Positions 1 through 6,905 of a DNA stretch of 8,368 nucleotides are shown piece after piece. A model generated the notes under the pieces. It searched no databases, was not told the DNA's origin, and worked only from the letters and a program-made list of their open reading frames with translations. The stretch lies in contig JAHZDG010000006.1 in NCBI GenBank assembly GCA_019422485.1, forward strand, positions 1-8,368, read 5' to 3'. The translations under genes and the position numbers were made by a program. Numbering within the stretch: position 1 is the stretch's first letter; each line of letters opens with the position of its first letter. The stretch comes from Alistipes sp. Its GTDB lineage: Bacteria; Bacteroidota; Bacteroidia; Bacteroidales; Rikenellaceae.

Positions 1-1149
1 CATCTGAATCGAGAGACCTTTGCCCGGTTTGCCGTGGTAAACGGGCAGGGGAACCAGTCCGACACGACCTTCGGCGATAGCAAAGTGGGCCGGACCGTCA
101 TGCCCCCACAGCACAACGTCGTCGTCGAAGTCCATCGCATACGGTTCCGAGAATGATCCGCCGGCACCGAATTCCGCCATAATTTTCATGGCCTGGGCAT
201 TTTTCACTTCGCACTCGCCGGCGACGGGGATATTCCGTCCCGTGAGCAGGGTGTTGCCGGCAATGACCGAGGTGACGATGTTTTCATAATCGTTGCCGTT
301 CACTCCTTCATAATAGTAGGCCATCGATCCCAGATCGTTTTGGGCGACCAGCTTGTCGAGCGCTACCGAAGTCAGGGCGGCCCGTTCCAGTTCTTGCGGT
401 TCGCATTCGGGCGATACATCGAAGGTCGTGCGGAACTCTTCCAGTTTGGCGGCGACCTCTTCGGGGGTGACGCTGTCGCGCAGGGCCTTGAGCTGGCACA
501 TTTCCAGCAATTCGAAATGGGTGCCGAATACGCCGGCCATTTTGGTCAGGTCGGTGTATACGTCCAGCATGCCGCAGTAGTAGTGGCCCAAAACGCCCAT
601 ACGGTTGTGGCGCAATGCATGCGCTACACGAGCGGCTTCGACCCATCCTTCGATTTCGCGCCAGGCGACAGGGTCGTTCAGGTAGCCCGTGACGATTTCA
701 TAGCGCAGCCCCAGCCGGTTGAATACGCAGGCTACTTCGGGTACGGAACAGGCCTGGCAATGGGCCAACCATTCTCCGGTCATCCGGCCCCGGTCGCCCA
801 TGGCGTTGAGGGTGTCGTAGTCGATGGCCGCAGTGGGTTGCAGGTTGAGGATGATGACCGGAACCCCCAGTTGGCTGACTACCGGCAATACGGTGGAAGA
901 GAGCGCATAGGTCGATATGTAAAGGAAAACCAGTTCTACGTGGTTGGCCTGGAGCAGGTCGGCGGCGGCTTTGGCTTTGGCGGGTTCGTCTACCATCCCC
1001 GCATCCACAACCTCAACCTGGTCATTGCTCAGGCGGTCGGCGATTTGGCGACGATACCCTTCGAGACGGTCGAGCAGCCCCTCGAATTGTCCCCAGTAGG
1101 TATTCAGGCCGATGCCGAAAAGACCTACTTTGACTTTGTGTTGCATCAT
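1..1149 (-). CDS. L-arabinose/L-fucose isomerase family protein, C-terminus cut by window edge
   Basis: An open frame of 383 codons runs from an ATG at 1149-1147 to the window edge without a stop. The family normally has about 450-500 residues, so roughly 70-120 are missing. Resemblance to AraA is clearest late in the frame: GRNIPVAGECEVKNAQAMK recalls the AraA GEGDWKTAA region, and GGSFSEPYAMDFDDDVVLWG followed by HDGP recalls GGTSFMEDYTYHF and GSHMLE. By that comparison E281 (in YYYEG), E312 (in GECEVK) and H350 (in WGHDGP) match three of the four AraA metal/catalytic residues; the fourth, a C-terminal His, would lie outside the window. The N-terminal half (MMQHKVKVGLFGIGLNTYWG) does not look like classical AraA, so the substrate is open and araA is not assigned. 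No signal peptide is seen, so it is probably cytoplasmic. A second ATG follows immediately (1146-1144). The start is preceded by A-rich sequence without a Shine-Dalgarno. It lies 127 nt downstream of the GH3 gene; no convincing promoter or terminator is visible in that gap, so co-transcription is likely. Confidence 0.8.
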   Translation of the reverse strand, partial: MMQHKVKVGLFGIGLNTYWGQFEGLLDRLEGYRRQIADRLSNDQVEVVDAGMVDEPAKAKAAADLLQANHVELVFLYISTYALSSTVLPVVSQLGVPVIILNLQPTAAIDYDTLNAMGDRGRMTGEWLAHCQACSVPEVACVFNRLGLRYEIVTGYLNDPVAWREIEGWVEAARVAHALRHNRMGVLGHYYCGMLDVYTDLTKMAGVFGTHFELLEMCQLKALRDSVTPEEVAAKLEEFRTTFDVSPECEPQELERAALTSVALDKLVAQNDLGSMAYYYEGVNGNDYENIVTSVIAGNTLLTGRNIPVAGECEVKNAQAMKIMAEFGAGGSFSEPYAMDFDDDVVLWGHDGPAHFAIAEGRVGLVPLPVYHGKPGKGLSIQM

Positions 1150-1276
1150 TTGTTTGTGTTTAAGTTAGTTGTTTGCGTATGCTGTTTCTTGAACGGTATT
1201 CTTTGGCTCCACAGATTGGGTGAAAAGTATCCGGGTTTGGTCCAGCCATGCCGTCCGAAAACCTGAGGTTCCCCGA

Positions 1277-3472
1277 TTATTCAGCGGTCAGTTTAAAGGC
1301 TGCGCGACTGCGGATGTCTTCCGAGGAAGCTCCGATCCACGCTTCGAAATCGCCCGGTTCGGCTACCCAGGTCTGTTTCTGATCGTCGTAGTAGCTCAGA
1401 TCTTGAGCGTTGATCGTGAAGGTAACGGTCTGTTCTTCGCCCGGTTCCAAAACGACCTTGCGGAAGCCTTTCAACTCTTTGACGGGACGGGGCAGGGATG
1501 ATTTTTTGTCGTTGATATACAGTTGGACGATTTCGGCCCCGGTACGTGAACCGCTGTTGCGGACGGCTACGTTCAGGGTGATCGAATCTCCGGCACTCAT
1601 CTGTGAACGGTCGAGACGGGCCGGACCGTATTCAAAAGTGGTGTAGCTCAACCCGTGACCGAAGTAGAACAGCGGTTTGATCTTCCGGCTGTCGTGCCAA
1701 CGGTACCCTACGAAAATCCCCTCCTTGTATTCGACATCTTTGCCGTTACCGGGATAGGCATCCAGGGCGATGGCGGCATTGTCTTCGAGTCGAACCGGGA
1801 ACGTGAAGGGCAGTTTGCCCGACGGATTGACTTCGCCCGAGAGGATGGAGGCCAGTGCATTGCCCGCTTCCGAACCGCTGTACCAGGCCTGTACGATAGC
1901 CGGAACCTGATCGACCCAGGGCATGGCAACCGCATTGCCACTGACGAGGATGACCACCAGATTCGGGTTGGCCTCGCTCAGAGCGGTAATGAGTGCATCT
2001 TGTTCGTAGGGGAGTTGATAGCTGCGGCGATCGGAAGCCTCGCAATCCTGATTGTCTTTCTTGTTCAGCCCGCCGACATAGAGAACGACATCGGCCTGAG
2101 CAGCCGCTTCGACCGCTTTTTGACGCAGGGCATGACGATTGACGGCCGGATTGAGGCTGTAACCTTCGGCGTAGGTGATTTGAGCCTGATCACCGAAATA
2201 ATTCTGGATTCCTTCCCAGGGTAAAACTTCGTGTTTGACTTTCAGCTCGGAACTACCTCCGCCGCAGGTCATCATCTGTTTGGCATTTTCCCCGACGACC
2301 AGAATTTTTCGCGGTTGTTTGGGATCCAGCGGTAGCAGATTTCCTTCGTTTTTCAGCAACACGATTCCTTCTTGTGCGATACGGCGTGCGGTCAGAGCGT
2401 GTTCTTCGGTGGCAAATGAACCGTAGGGACGGAAGGGGTTCATGTTGGTACGGAAGGTCAGGCGCAAAATGCGGCGTACTTTTTCGTCCAATACCTTTTC
2501 GTCGATTTCACCCTTTTGCAGCTGGCCCAGGAAAGGTTTGGCTAAAAAGTATTTGTCGTATGCATTGCTCCAGCTCCAGGCCAAACCGTCGGTCCAGGTC
2601 CCCATTTCGATATCAAGACCGTTGTAGGCTGCCTGACGGGTGTCGTGGGTGCCGCCCCAGTCCGAGATCACCACGCCATCGAAACCCCACTCTTTTTTCA
2701 GAATGTCGTTGAGCAGGTACTGATTGTGGCAGCAGAACTGATCCTTATATTTATTGTAGGCTCCCATAATGGCCCAGGTGCCCCCTTCCTGCACGGCGGC
2801 TTTGAACGCCGGCAGGTAGATTTCGTGTAAGGCGCGATCGTCCACAATGACGTTGACAAATTCGCGGTCGATTTCCTGGTTATTCAGGGCAAAGTGTTTT
2901 ACGCAGGTGGCGACGCCGTTGCGCTGTACCCCGTGGATATAGGGAACGACCATTTTTGAGGCGAGGAATGGATCTTCACCCATGTATTCGAAGTTGCGGC
3001 CGTTGAGCGGAATACGGTAAATATTGACTCCCGGACCCAGCAAAACGGCTTTATTGCGATAGCGGGCTTCTTCTCCGATTGCCTGTCCATAGGCTTCGGC
3101 CATATCCGGATTCCAGGTGGCAGCCAGGCAGGTCAGGGCCGGGAAGGCGGTGCAAGAATCGTTGGTCCATTTGGCATCGGACCACTCGTCCCACATCTTT
3201 TCCATGCGGATTCCGTGCGGGCCGTCGGTCATCCAGATTTCCGGAATGCCGAGACGAGGGACGCCGGCCGAACTGAATTTCGACTGGGCATGGCACATGG
3301 CGACTTTCTCTTCGAGGGTCATGCGGGAGAGGGCGTCTTCGACCCGTTCTTCGATCGGACGACTCGCATCGAGATAGACCGGAGAAGTGGCGGATTGAGC
3401 GTTGAGTTGAGCGGGCAGAGCGCCCCATAAGCTCAGGCTGAGCAACGTTGCGAACAATAAAGCGTGCTTCAT
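1277..3472 (-). CDS. Secreted glycoside hydrolase family 3 enzyme (beta-glucosidase-like)
   Basis: The 731-residue protein starts with an apparent Sec signal peptide: K2-H3, a hydrophobic run at about 4-19, and a likely cleavage after A25 (LNA|QS). There is no lipobox Cys, so it is probably periplasmic or exported further. A GH3 TIM barrel spans about 40-340, with TDGPHGIRM (D83), NGRNFEYMGEDPF (159-169), VKHFALNNQE (191-200) and VVISDWGG, whose D271 is the predicted nucleophile. The second GH3 alpha/beta domain spans about 365-600, with EGIVLLKNEGNLLPL and the CEASDRRSYQLP stretch, where E478 is a candidate acid/base. YKEGIFVGYRW and FGHGLSYTTFEY then lead into a C-terminal fibronectin-III-like domain at about 640-725. 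Length and order fit complete BglX-type enzymes without a PA14 insert. The family removes non-reducing-end beta-linked sugars, mostly glucose, but xylose and arabinose activities also occur, so bglX is not assigned. An aromatic-rich stretch after the nucleophile (293-314) may shape the aglycone site. The ATG is preceded by A/T-rich sequence. A promoter is proposed at 3573-3580. Confidence 0.94.
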   Translation of the reverse strand: MKHALLFATLLSLSLWGALPAQLNAQSATSPVYLDASRPIEERVEDALSRMTLEEKVAMCHAQSKFSSAGVPRLGIPEIWMTDGPHGIRMEKMWDEWSDAKWTNDSCTAFPALTCLAATWNPDMAEAYGQAIGEEARYRNKAVLLGPGVNIYRIPLNGRNFEYMGEDPFLASKMVVPYIHGVQRNGVATCVKHFALNNQEIDREFVNVIVDDRALHEIYLPAFKAAVQEGGTWAIMGAYNKYKDQFCCHNQYLLNDILKKEWGFDGVVISDWGGTHDTRQAAYNGLDIEMGTWTDGLAWSWSNAYDKYFLAKPFLGQLQKGEIDEKVLDEKVRRILRLTFRTNMNPFRPYGSFATEEHALTARRIAQEGIVLLKNEGNLLPLDPKQPRKILVVGENAKQMMTCGGGSSELKVKHEVLPWEGIQNYFGDQAQITYAEGYSLNPAVNRHALRQKAVEAAAQADVVLYVGGLNKKDNQDCEASDRRSYQLPYEQDALITALSEANPNLVVILVSGNAVAMPWVDQVPAIVQAWYSGSEAGNALASILSGEVNPSGKLPFTFPVRLEDNAAIALDAYPGNGKDVEYKEGIFVGYRWHDSRKIKPLFYFGHGLSYTTFEYGPARLDRSQMSAGDSITLNVAVRNSGSRTGAEIVQLYINDKKSSLPRPVKELKGFRKVVLEPGEEQTVTFTINAQDLSYYDDQKQTWVAEPGDFEAWIGASSEDIRSRAAFKLTAE

Positions 3473-3506
3473 CTGGGAAGGGTTTTATTTTAGGTACAGG
3501 TGTTTG

Positions 3507-3556
3507 TCGGCAGGCCGTTTTACCGGATAAACAGAGGTCGCAGGGTTGCCTGCCGA
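3507..3556 (-). promoter_or_regulatory. Inverted repeat in the GH3 gene leader
   Basis: TCGGCAGGC at 3507-3515 and its exact reverse complement GCCTGCCGA at 3548-3556 are separated by 32 nt. In the minus-strand transcript they could form a 9-bp GC-rich stem whose last base is about 34 nt before the GH3 start codon. This is too far from the start to hide it directly, and no T-run follows. It may be a leader structure, a spaced operator, or chance. No known riboswitch was recognised. Confidence 0.35.
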
Positions 3557-3570
3557 TCCGGACCTCCGGA
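3557..3570. repeat. Duplicated TCCGGA palindrome near the GH3 promoter
   Basis: TCCGGA occurs twice (3557-3562 and 3565-3570) with a CC spacer. Each copy is self-palindromic, so the pair is both a direct and an inverted repeat. It begins 3 nt downstream of the proposed -7 element and would cover the transcription start, where a regulator could bind. In GC-rich DNA a 6-mer pair may also be chance. Confidence 0.3.
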
Positions 3571-3572
3571 TT

Positions 3573-3580
3573 CAAATATA
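3573..3580 (-). promoter_or_regulatory. Bacteroidota-type -7 promoter element for the GH3 gene
   Basis: On the minus strand this reads TATATTTG, an exact match to the TAnnTTTG -7 consensus of Bacteroidales primary sigma promoters. The upstream -33 TTTG is not perfect: only the T-rich tail of the argH terminator lies at about the right distance. Transcription would start a few bases downstream, giving a leader of roughly 95 nt. The position just after a terminator and before a gene facing the same way supports the call. Confidence 0.6.
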
Positions 3581-3594
3581 CGGAAATCTAAGGA

Positions 3595-3629
3595 AAAACA
3601 GGACTGTCTCAAAAGACAAGTCCTGTTTT
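3595..3629 (-). terminator. Rho-independent terminator after argH
   Basis: An 11-bp perfect outer stem (AAAACAGGACT at 3595-3605 with AGTCCTGTTTT at 3619-3629) continues into a 4-bp inner stem (GTCT/AGAC) with one bulged base at 3618 and a four-base loop at 3610-3613. On the minus strand the stem ends in TGTTTTTCC, giving the U-tract. It begins 37 nt past the argH stop and separates the arginine unit from the GH3 gene. The near-symmetric A and T tails could allow some function on the other strand. Confidence 0.9.
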
Positions 3630-3666
3630 AGGGGTGGATTCCAAGAATGCTCGGAACCGGAGTCGA

Positions 3667-4998
3667 TTATTTGACCAGCTCTTCTTCGGCTTTCAAGGCC
3701 TGTTCGAAGTGGAATTTTTCGAGCAGGGCTTCCATCAGGGCACGGATTTCGGCTGTACACAGGTTTCCGATACTTCCTTCGTGGGTATGATGAACCTGAT
3801 GTTCGGCGTGGAAGGTGCCGTTTTCGATGTCGAGTCCGACTTTTCGATAGGCTTCGCGGAACGGAACCCCGTCGAGCACCATGCGATTGACCACTTCAAC
3901 ACTGAACAGATAGTCGTATTTGCTGTCGTTCAGAATGTCGGTCTTGACGCTCAGGTGCTGGAGCATGTAGCGGGCCATGTGCAGGCAGCTGCGCAGGTCG
4001 GCGATGGCCGGGAACAGCACCTCTTTGAGAAGCTGCAGGTCGCGGTGATAGCCCACGGGCAGGTTGGTGGTCATCAGGGTGATCTGGTTGGGCAGGGCTG
4101 CGATCAGGTTGCATTTGCCGCGGATGATTTCCCAAACGTCCGGATTTTTCTTGTGGGGCATGATGCTCGACCCGGTCGTCAGTTCGGCCGGATAGGAGAT
4201 AAACCCGAAGTTCTGGTTGAGAAACAGGGTGTTGTCCATGGCCAGTTTGGCCAGCGTGGCGGCTACCGACGACATGGCCTGAGCCATGATCCGTTCGCTT
4301 TTGCCGCGACCCATCTGGGCATAGACCACGTTGTAGCTCAGGGTGTCGAATCCCAGCAACTGAGTCGTCATCGTGCGGTTGAGCGGGAACGACGACCCGT
4401 AACCGGCGGCTGAACCCAGCGGGTTTTTGTTGCAGATGCGGTAAGCCGCGTGCAACATTTCGGTGTCATCCACCAGGCTTTCGGCATAGGCGCCCAGCCA
4501 CAGACCGAATGACGAGGGCATGGCGATCTGCAAATGGGTATACCCCGGCATCAGCACATCCTTGTATTTTTCAGAGAGTTCCTGCAGGGTGTCGAACAGC
4601 TCTTTGACATCGTTGACGAGGTCTCGGATCTGCGAGCGCAGGAAGAGGCGCAGGTCGACCAACACCTGGTCGTTGCGCGAGCGTCCGCTGTGGATTTTTT
4701 TGCCAGCTTCCCCAAATCGTTCGGTCAGCAGAAATTCGACCTGCGAGTGAACATCCTCCACCCCGGGTTCGATGGTAAAGCGTCCTTCTTTGATTTCGTG
4801 ATAGATGGCTTTGAGGCCCTGTTGTACTTTCGTGAGATCGTCGTCGGCCAACAGACCGATCGAATTGAGCATGCGGGTGTGGGCCAACGAACCGAGCACG
4901 TCGGCTTCGGCCAGATAGAGATCCATTTCGCGGTCGCGTCCCACGGTGAAGGCATCCACCGCCTGGTTCGCGTCGCTGTTTTTCTGCCAGAGTTTCAT
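3667..4998 (-). CDS. argH: Argininosuccinate lyase
   Basis: The enzyme cleaves argininosuccinate to arginine and fumarate, the last step of arginine synthesis, as a cytoplasmic homotetramer. From the ATG at 4998-4996 it has 443 residues, near the usual length. It starts MKLWQKNSDANQAVDAFTVG, typical of ArgH. Landmarks are GRDREMDLYL near the N-terminus, HSGRSRNDQV, MPGYTHLQ with H155, NPLGSAAGYG, and the superfamily signature GSSIMPHKKNP with the catalytic loop Ser at 277/278. The middle is the long helical bundle of the fumarase/aspartase fold, and the C-terminal part (about 350-443) is the ArgH-specific cap. The frame stays open upstream to a GTG at 5043, but those 15 extra residues have no family counterpart, so the ATG is preferred. 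The gene lies 61 nt after the M20 deacylase gene and is followed by a terminator, so it closes the operon. No frameshift or missing key residue was seen. Confidence 0.97.
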   Translation of the reverse strand: MKLWQKNSDANQAVDAFTVGRDREMDLYLAEADVLGSLAHTRMLNSIGLLADDDLTKVQQGLKAIYHEIKEGRFTIEPGVEDVHSQVEFLLTERFGEAGKKIHSGRSRNDQVLVDLRLFLRSQIRDLVNDVKELFDTLQELSEKYKDVLMPGYTHLQIAMPSSFGLWLGAYAESLVDDTEMLHAAYRICNKNPLGSAAGYGSSFPLNRTMTTQLLGFDTLSYNVVYAQMGRGKSERIMAQAMSSVAATLAKLAMDNTLFLNQNFGFISYPAELTTGSSIMPHKKNPDVWEIIRGKCNLIAALPNQITLMTTNLPVGYHRDLQLLKEVLFPAIADLRSCLHMARYMLQHLSVKTDILNDSKYDYLFSVEVVNRMVLDGVPFREAYRKVGLDIENGTFHAEHQVHHTHEGSIGNLCTAEIRALMEALLEKFHFEQALKAEEELVK

Positions 4999-5059
4999 GG
5001 TAATATGATGGTTTTCGATAGATTCGACGGTTGAGGTTTCCACTCGGGGTGCAGTCGCT

Positions 5060-6115
5060 TTACAAAATAGCCGACAGCATCCGGATATACAGGTCGATCC
5101 CTTCGCGGATTTCGCTCAGGTGTACGTACTCGTCGGCCATGTGGCTGCGGGCGCTGTCTCCAACCCCCAGTTTGAGCGAGGGAACGTCCAGCAGGGCCTG
5201 ATCCGAAGTAGTCGGCGATCCGTAGGTGGTGCGTCCCAGGGCCAGTCCGGCCTGTACGATGGGGTGGGCCGGGTCGATACTTGAGGGTTTGAGCCGGGTC
5301 GAGCGGGGTTTGACTTCGCAGGCTACATGTTCCCGAATGATCTCCAGCACTTCTTCGTTGGTGTAACGGTCCGTCACCCGGACGTCCACCGTGAAATGAC
5401 ATTCGGCCGGAACGACATTATGTTGGGTGCCGGCCTGAATGATCGTGACGCTCATTTTGACCGCACCGAACAGGTCGGATACTTTCGGAAAACGGAACGT
5501 ACGGAACCATTCGATATCCTTCATGGCTTTGTAGATGGCGTTGTCACCCTCTTCGCGGGCGGCATGACCGGCCTTGCCGTGGGCCGTGCAGTCGATGACC
5601 ATCAGTCCCCGTTCGGCAATGGCCAACTGCATCTGGGTGGGCTCACCCACGATGGCGAATTCGATGGGACCCAGGTCTGGAATGATCAGCTCCAGGCCGT
5701 CGGCTCCACTGTTTTCCTCTTCAGCGGTGATGGCCACGCAGAGGTTGTATTTCAGGTCGCTGCGGTCATAAAAATGGAGAAAAGTTTCCAACAGGGATAC
5801 CCCGCTGGCACCGGCATCGTTGCTGCCCAGTCCATACAGCAGATCGCCTTCGATGTCGGGCGAAAAGGGATCGCGCGTATAACCGCTATTGGGTTTTACG
5901 GTGTCGTGGTGGGAGTTGAGCAGGATGGTCGGCCGGGCCGGATCGTAATGACGGTTGAAAGCCCAAATGTTGTTTTTCTTCCGGTGTACGGTGATGCCGT
6001 GTTCGCTCAGAAAGTGGGCCAACAGTTCGGCCGTACCTTCTTCTTGTTTGCTGATCGAGGGGATGCGGATCATCTGGCGCAGTAACTCGACCGCTTCGTT
6101 GTATCTTTTTTCCAT
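5060..6115 (-). CDS. M20 family metallo-deacylase of arginine synthesis (ArgE/DapE type, probably acting on N-acyl-citrulline)
   Basis: The 351-residue protein has the M20 two-metal layout. H69 and D71 lie in NSHHDTVKP, D100 in GSNDAGAS, E132 and E133 in TAEEENSG, E158 in VGEPT and H325 in SHMADEY, so all expected metal and catalytic positions are present. The lid/dimerisation domain is at about 170-275, with TAHGKAGHAA and AGTQHNVVP. Such enzymes hydrolyse N-acyl amino acids: ArgE takes N-acetylornithine, DapE N-succinyl-diaminopimelate. Bacteroides fragilis is known to carbamoylate N-succinylornithine, so a deacylase there must release citrulline from N-succinylcitrulline. Position directly upstream of argH makes that role the best inference here; a DapE role is less likely. 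Acetyl versus succinyl preference cannot be read from this sequence. The ATG at 6115-6113 starts MEKRYNEAVELLRQMIRIPS, where the family usually begins, and lies 42 nt after the rlmB stop. Confidence 0.87.
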   Translation of the reverse strand: MEKRYNEAVELLRQMIRIPSISKQEEGTAELLAHFLSEHGITVHRKKNNIWAFNRHYDPARPTILLNSHHDTVKPNSGYTRDPFSPDIEGDLLYGLGSNDAGASGVSLLETFLHFYDRSDLKYNLCVAITAEEENSGADGLELIIPDLGPIEFAIVGEPTQMQLAIAERGLMVIDCTAHGKAGHAAREEGDNAIYKAMKDIEWFRTFRFPKVSDLFGAVKMSVTIIQAGTQHNVVPAECHFTVDVRVTDRYTNEEVLEIIREHVACEVKPRSTRLKPSSIDPAHPIVQAGLALGRTTYGSPTTSDQALLDVPSLKLGVGDSARSHMADEYVHLSEIREGIDLYIRMLSAIL

Positions 6116-6133
6116 GGTTTGTATAAGTCGGTT

Positions 6134-6154
6134 CCGGGGAGTCGGGCTCTCCGG
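6134..6154 (-). other. Small intercistronic hairpin between rlmB and the deacylase gene
   Basis: CCGGGGAG (6134-6141) and CTCTCCGG (6147-6154) can pair around a five-base loop. On the transcribed (minus) sense one of the eight pairs is an A-C mismatch. There is no T-run behind it, so it does not look like a terminator. It could mark RNA processing or mild attenuation between the two genes, or mean nothing. Confidence 0.3.
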
Positions 6155-6157
6155 GGG

Positions 6158-6898
6158 TTACATCGTTTCTTTGCGTTGGCGAACCACTTCGAACAGCAGT
6201 ACAGCCGCAGCCGCACTGACGTTCAGCGATTCGATGGTTCCCGACATGGGAATCGAAACCTGTTTGTCGCACAGTTTGAGCACCTCTTTGGAAATGCCGG
6301 TGTCTTCGCTGCCCATGACCAGTACCGTAGGGCCGGTCAGGTCGGCATCGTAGAGCAGGGTGTCGCTTTTTTCCGAAGCTCCGACCACCTGCAATCCTTC
6401 GGCTTGGAGCATCCGCAGGGTGTTACGCAGACTGCCTACCCGGCAGACGGGAATCAGGCTCAAGGCACCGGCTGAACTTTTCATGGCTTCGGCATTGACC
6501 GGAGCCGAGTTTTTCAGTGGCAGGATCAGCCCGTGAGCACCGGCGCATTCGGCGCTGCGGGCGATGGCCCCGAAGTTACGGACGTCGGTCACTCCGTCGA
6601 ACAGCACGATCAGCGGGGTTTCGCCTTCGGGAACCGATTCGAGCATTTCATGAACATCGACGTATTCGATGGCCGAGGTGACGCCTACGGCCCCCTGGTG
6701 ATTGCCGCGGGTCAGGTAGTTGAGCTTTTCAACCGGGACCCACTGTTCCCGGATGCGATGCTGTTTGCACAAGGCGACCAGCTCGTTGAACAGTACGCCG
6801 TCAGCGCCTTTTTTCAGGTAAATCTTTTCGAACGTTTTGCCGGCTTCGATCGCTTCGATCAGGGGACGCAGCCCGAAAATCAGATTCTTTTTCTCCAT
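6158..6898 (-). CDS. rlmB: 23S rRNA 2'-O-ribose methyltransferase (RlmB, SpoU/TrmH family)
   Basis: The 246-residue protein matches RlmB in length and order. An L30e-like RNA-binding domain spans about 4-78 (NLIFGLRPLIEAI near the start, NHQGAVGV at its end). The trefoil-knot SPOUT catalytic domain follows with all three SpoU motifs: LFDGVTDVRNFGAIARSAE (N108, R114), VLVMGSEDTGIS (E198), and SIPMSGTIESLNVSAAAA (S224, N226) near the C-terminus. E. coli RlmB uses S-adenosylmethionine to methylate the ribose of G2251 in the peptidyl-transferase P loop of 23S rRNA; the same target is inferred here. A tRNA-acting TrmH paralogue is the alternative, but the L30e-like domain and the exact motif wording favour RlmB. 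The ATG at 6898-6896 is 7 nt after the ABC-F stop, which suggests translational coupling. The rest of the likely operon follows 42 nt downstream. Confidence 0.94.
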   Translation of the reverse strand: MEKKNLIFGLRPLIEAIEAGKTFEKIYLKKGADGVLFNELVALCKQHRIREQWVPVEKLNYLTRGNHQGAVGVTSAIEYVDVHEMLESVPEGETPLIVLFDGVTDVRNFGAIARSAECAGAHGLILPLKNSAPVNAEAMKSSAGALSLIPVCRVGSLRNTLRMLQAEGLQVVGASEKSDTLLYDADLTGPTVLVMGSEDTGISKEVLKLCDKQVSIPMSGTIESLNVSAAAAVLLFEVVRQRKETM

Positions 6899-6905
6899 GA
6901 TGCGG

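Noticed and set aside
1222..1229. Possible -7 element (TACTTTTC, 7 of 8 to TAnnTTTG) ahead of the isomerase gene
   Set aside because: The final G is missing and no TTTG lies at a fitting distance upstream, so it is no better than chance. The 1150-1276 gap holds no other clear site.
340..1266. A 308-codon plus-strand open frame opposite the isomerase gene
   Set aside because: It runs antisense to a coding frame with clear isomerase-family motifs, extends past it only into the short intergenic gap, and its own translation shows no recognisable domain. High GC at third positions tends to open antisense frames.
1260..1270. Small palindrome AACCTGAGGTT just after the GH3 stop
   Set aside because: The two arms are 5 nt around a single base, so the loop is too tight for a stable hairpin, and no T-run follows. 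It is not a credible terminator.
3634..4413. A 259-codon plus-strand frame opposite argH
   Set aside because: It is antisense to well-conserved argH. Its composition mirrors the argH codons and no family motif is seen.
5327..6085. A 252-codon plus-strand frame opposite the M20 deacylase
   Set aside because: It lies within a gene whose metal ligands are all intact on the other strand, and shows no independent domain or start signal.
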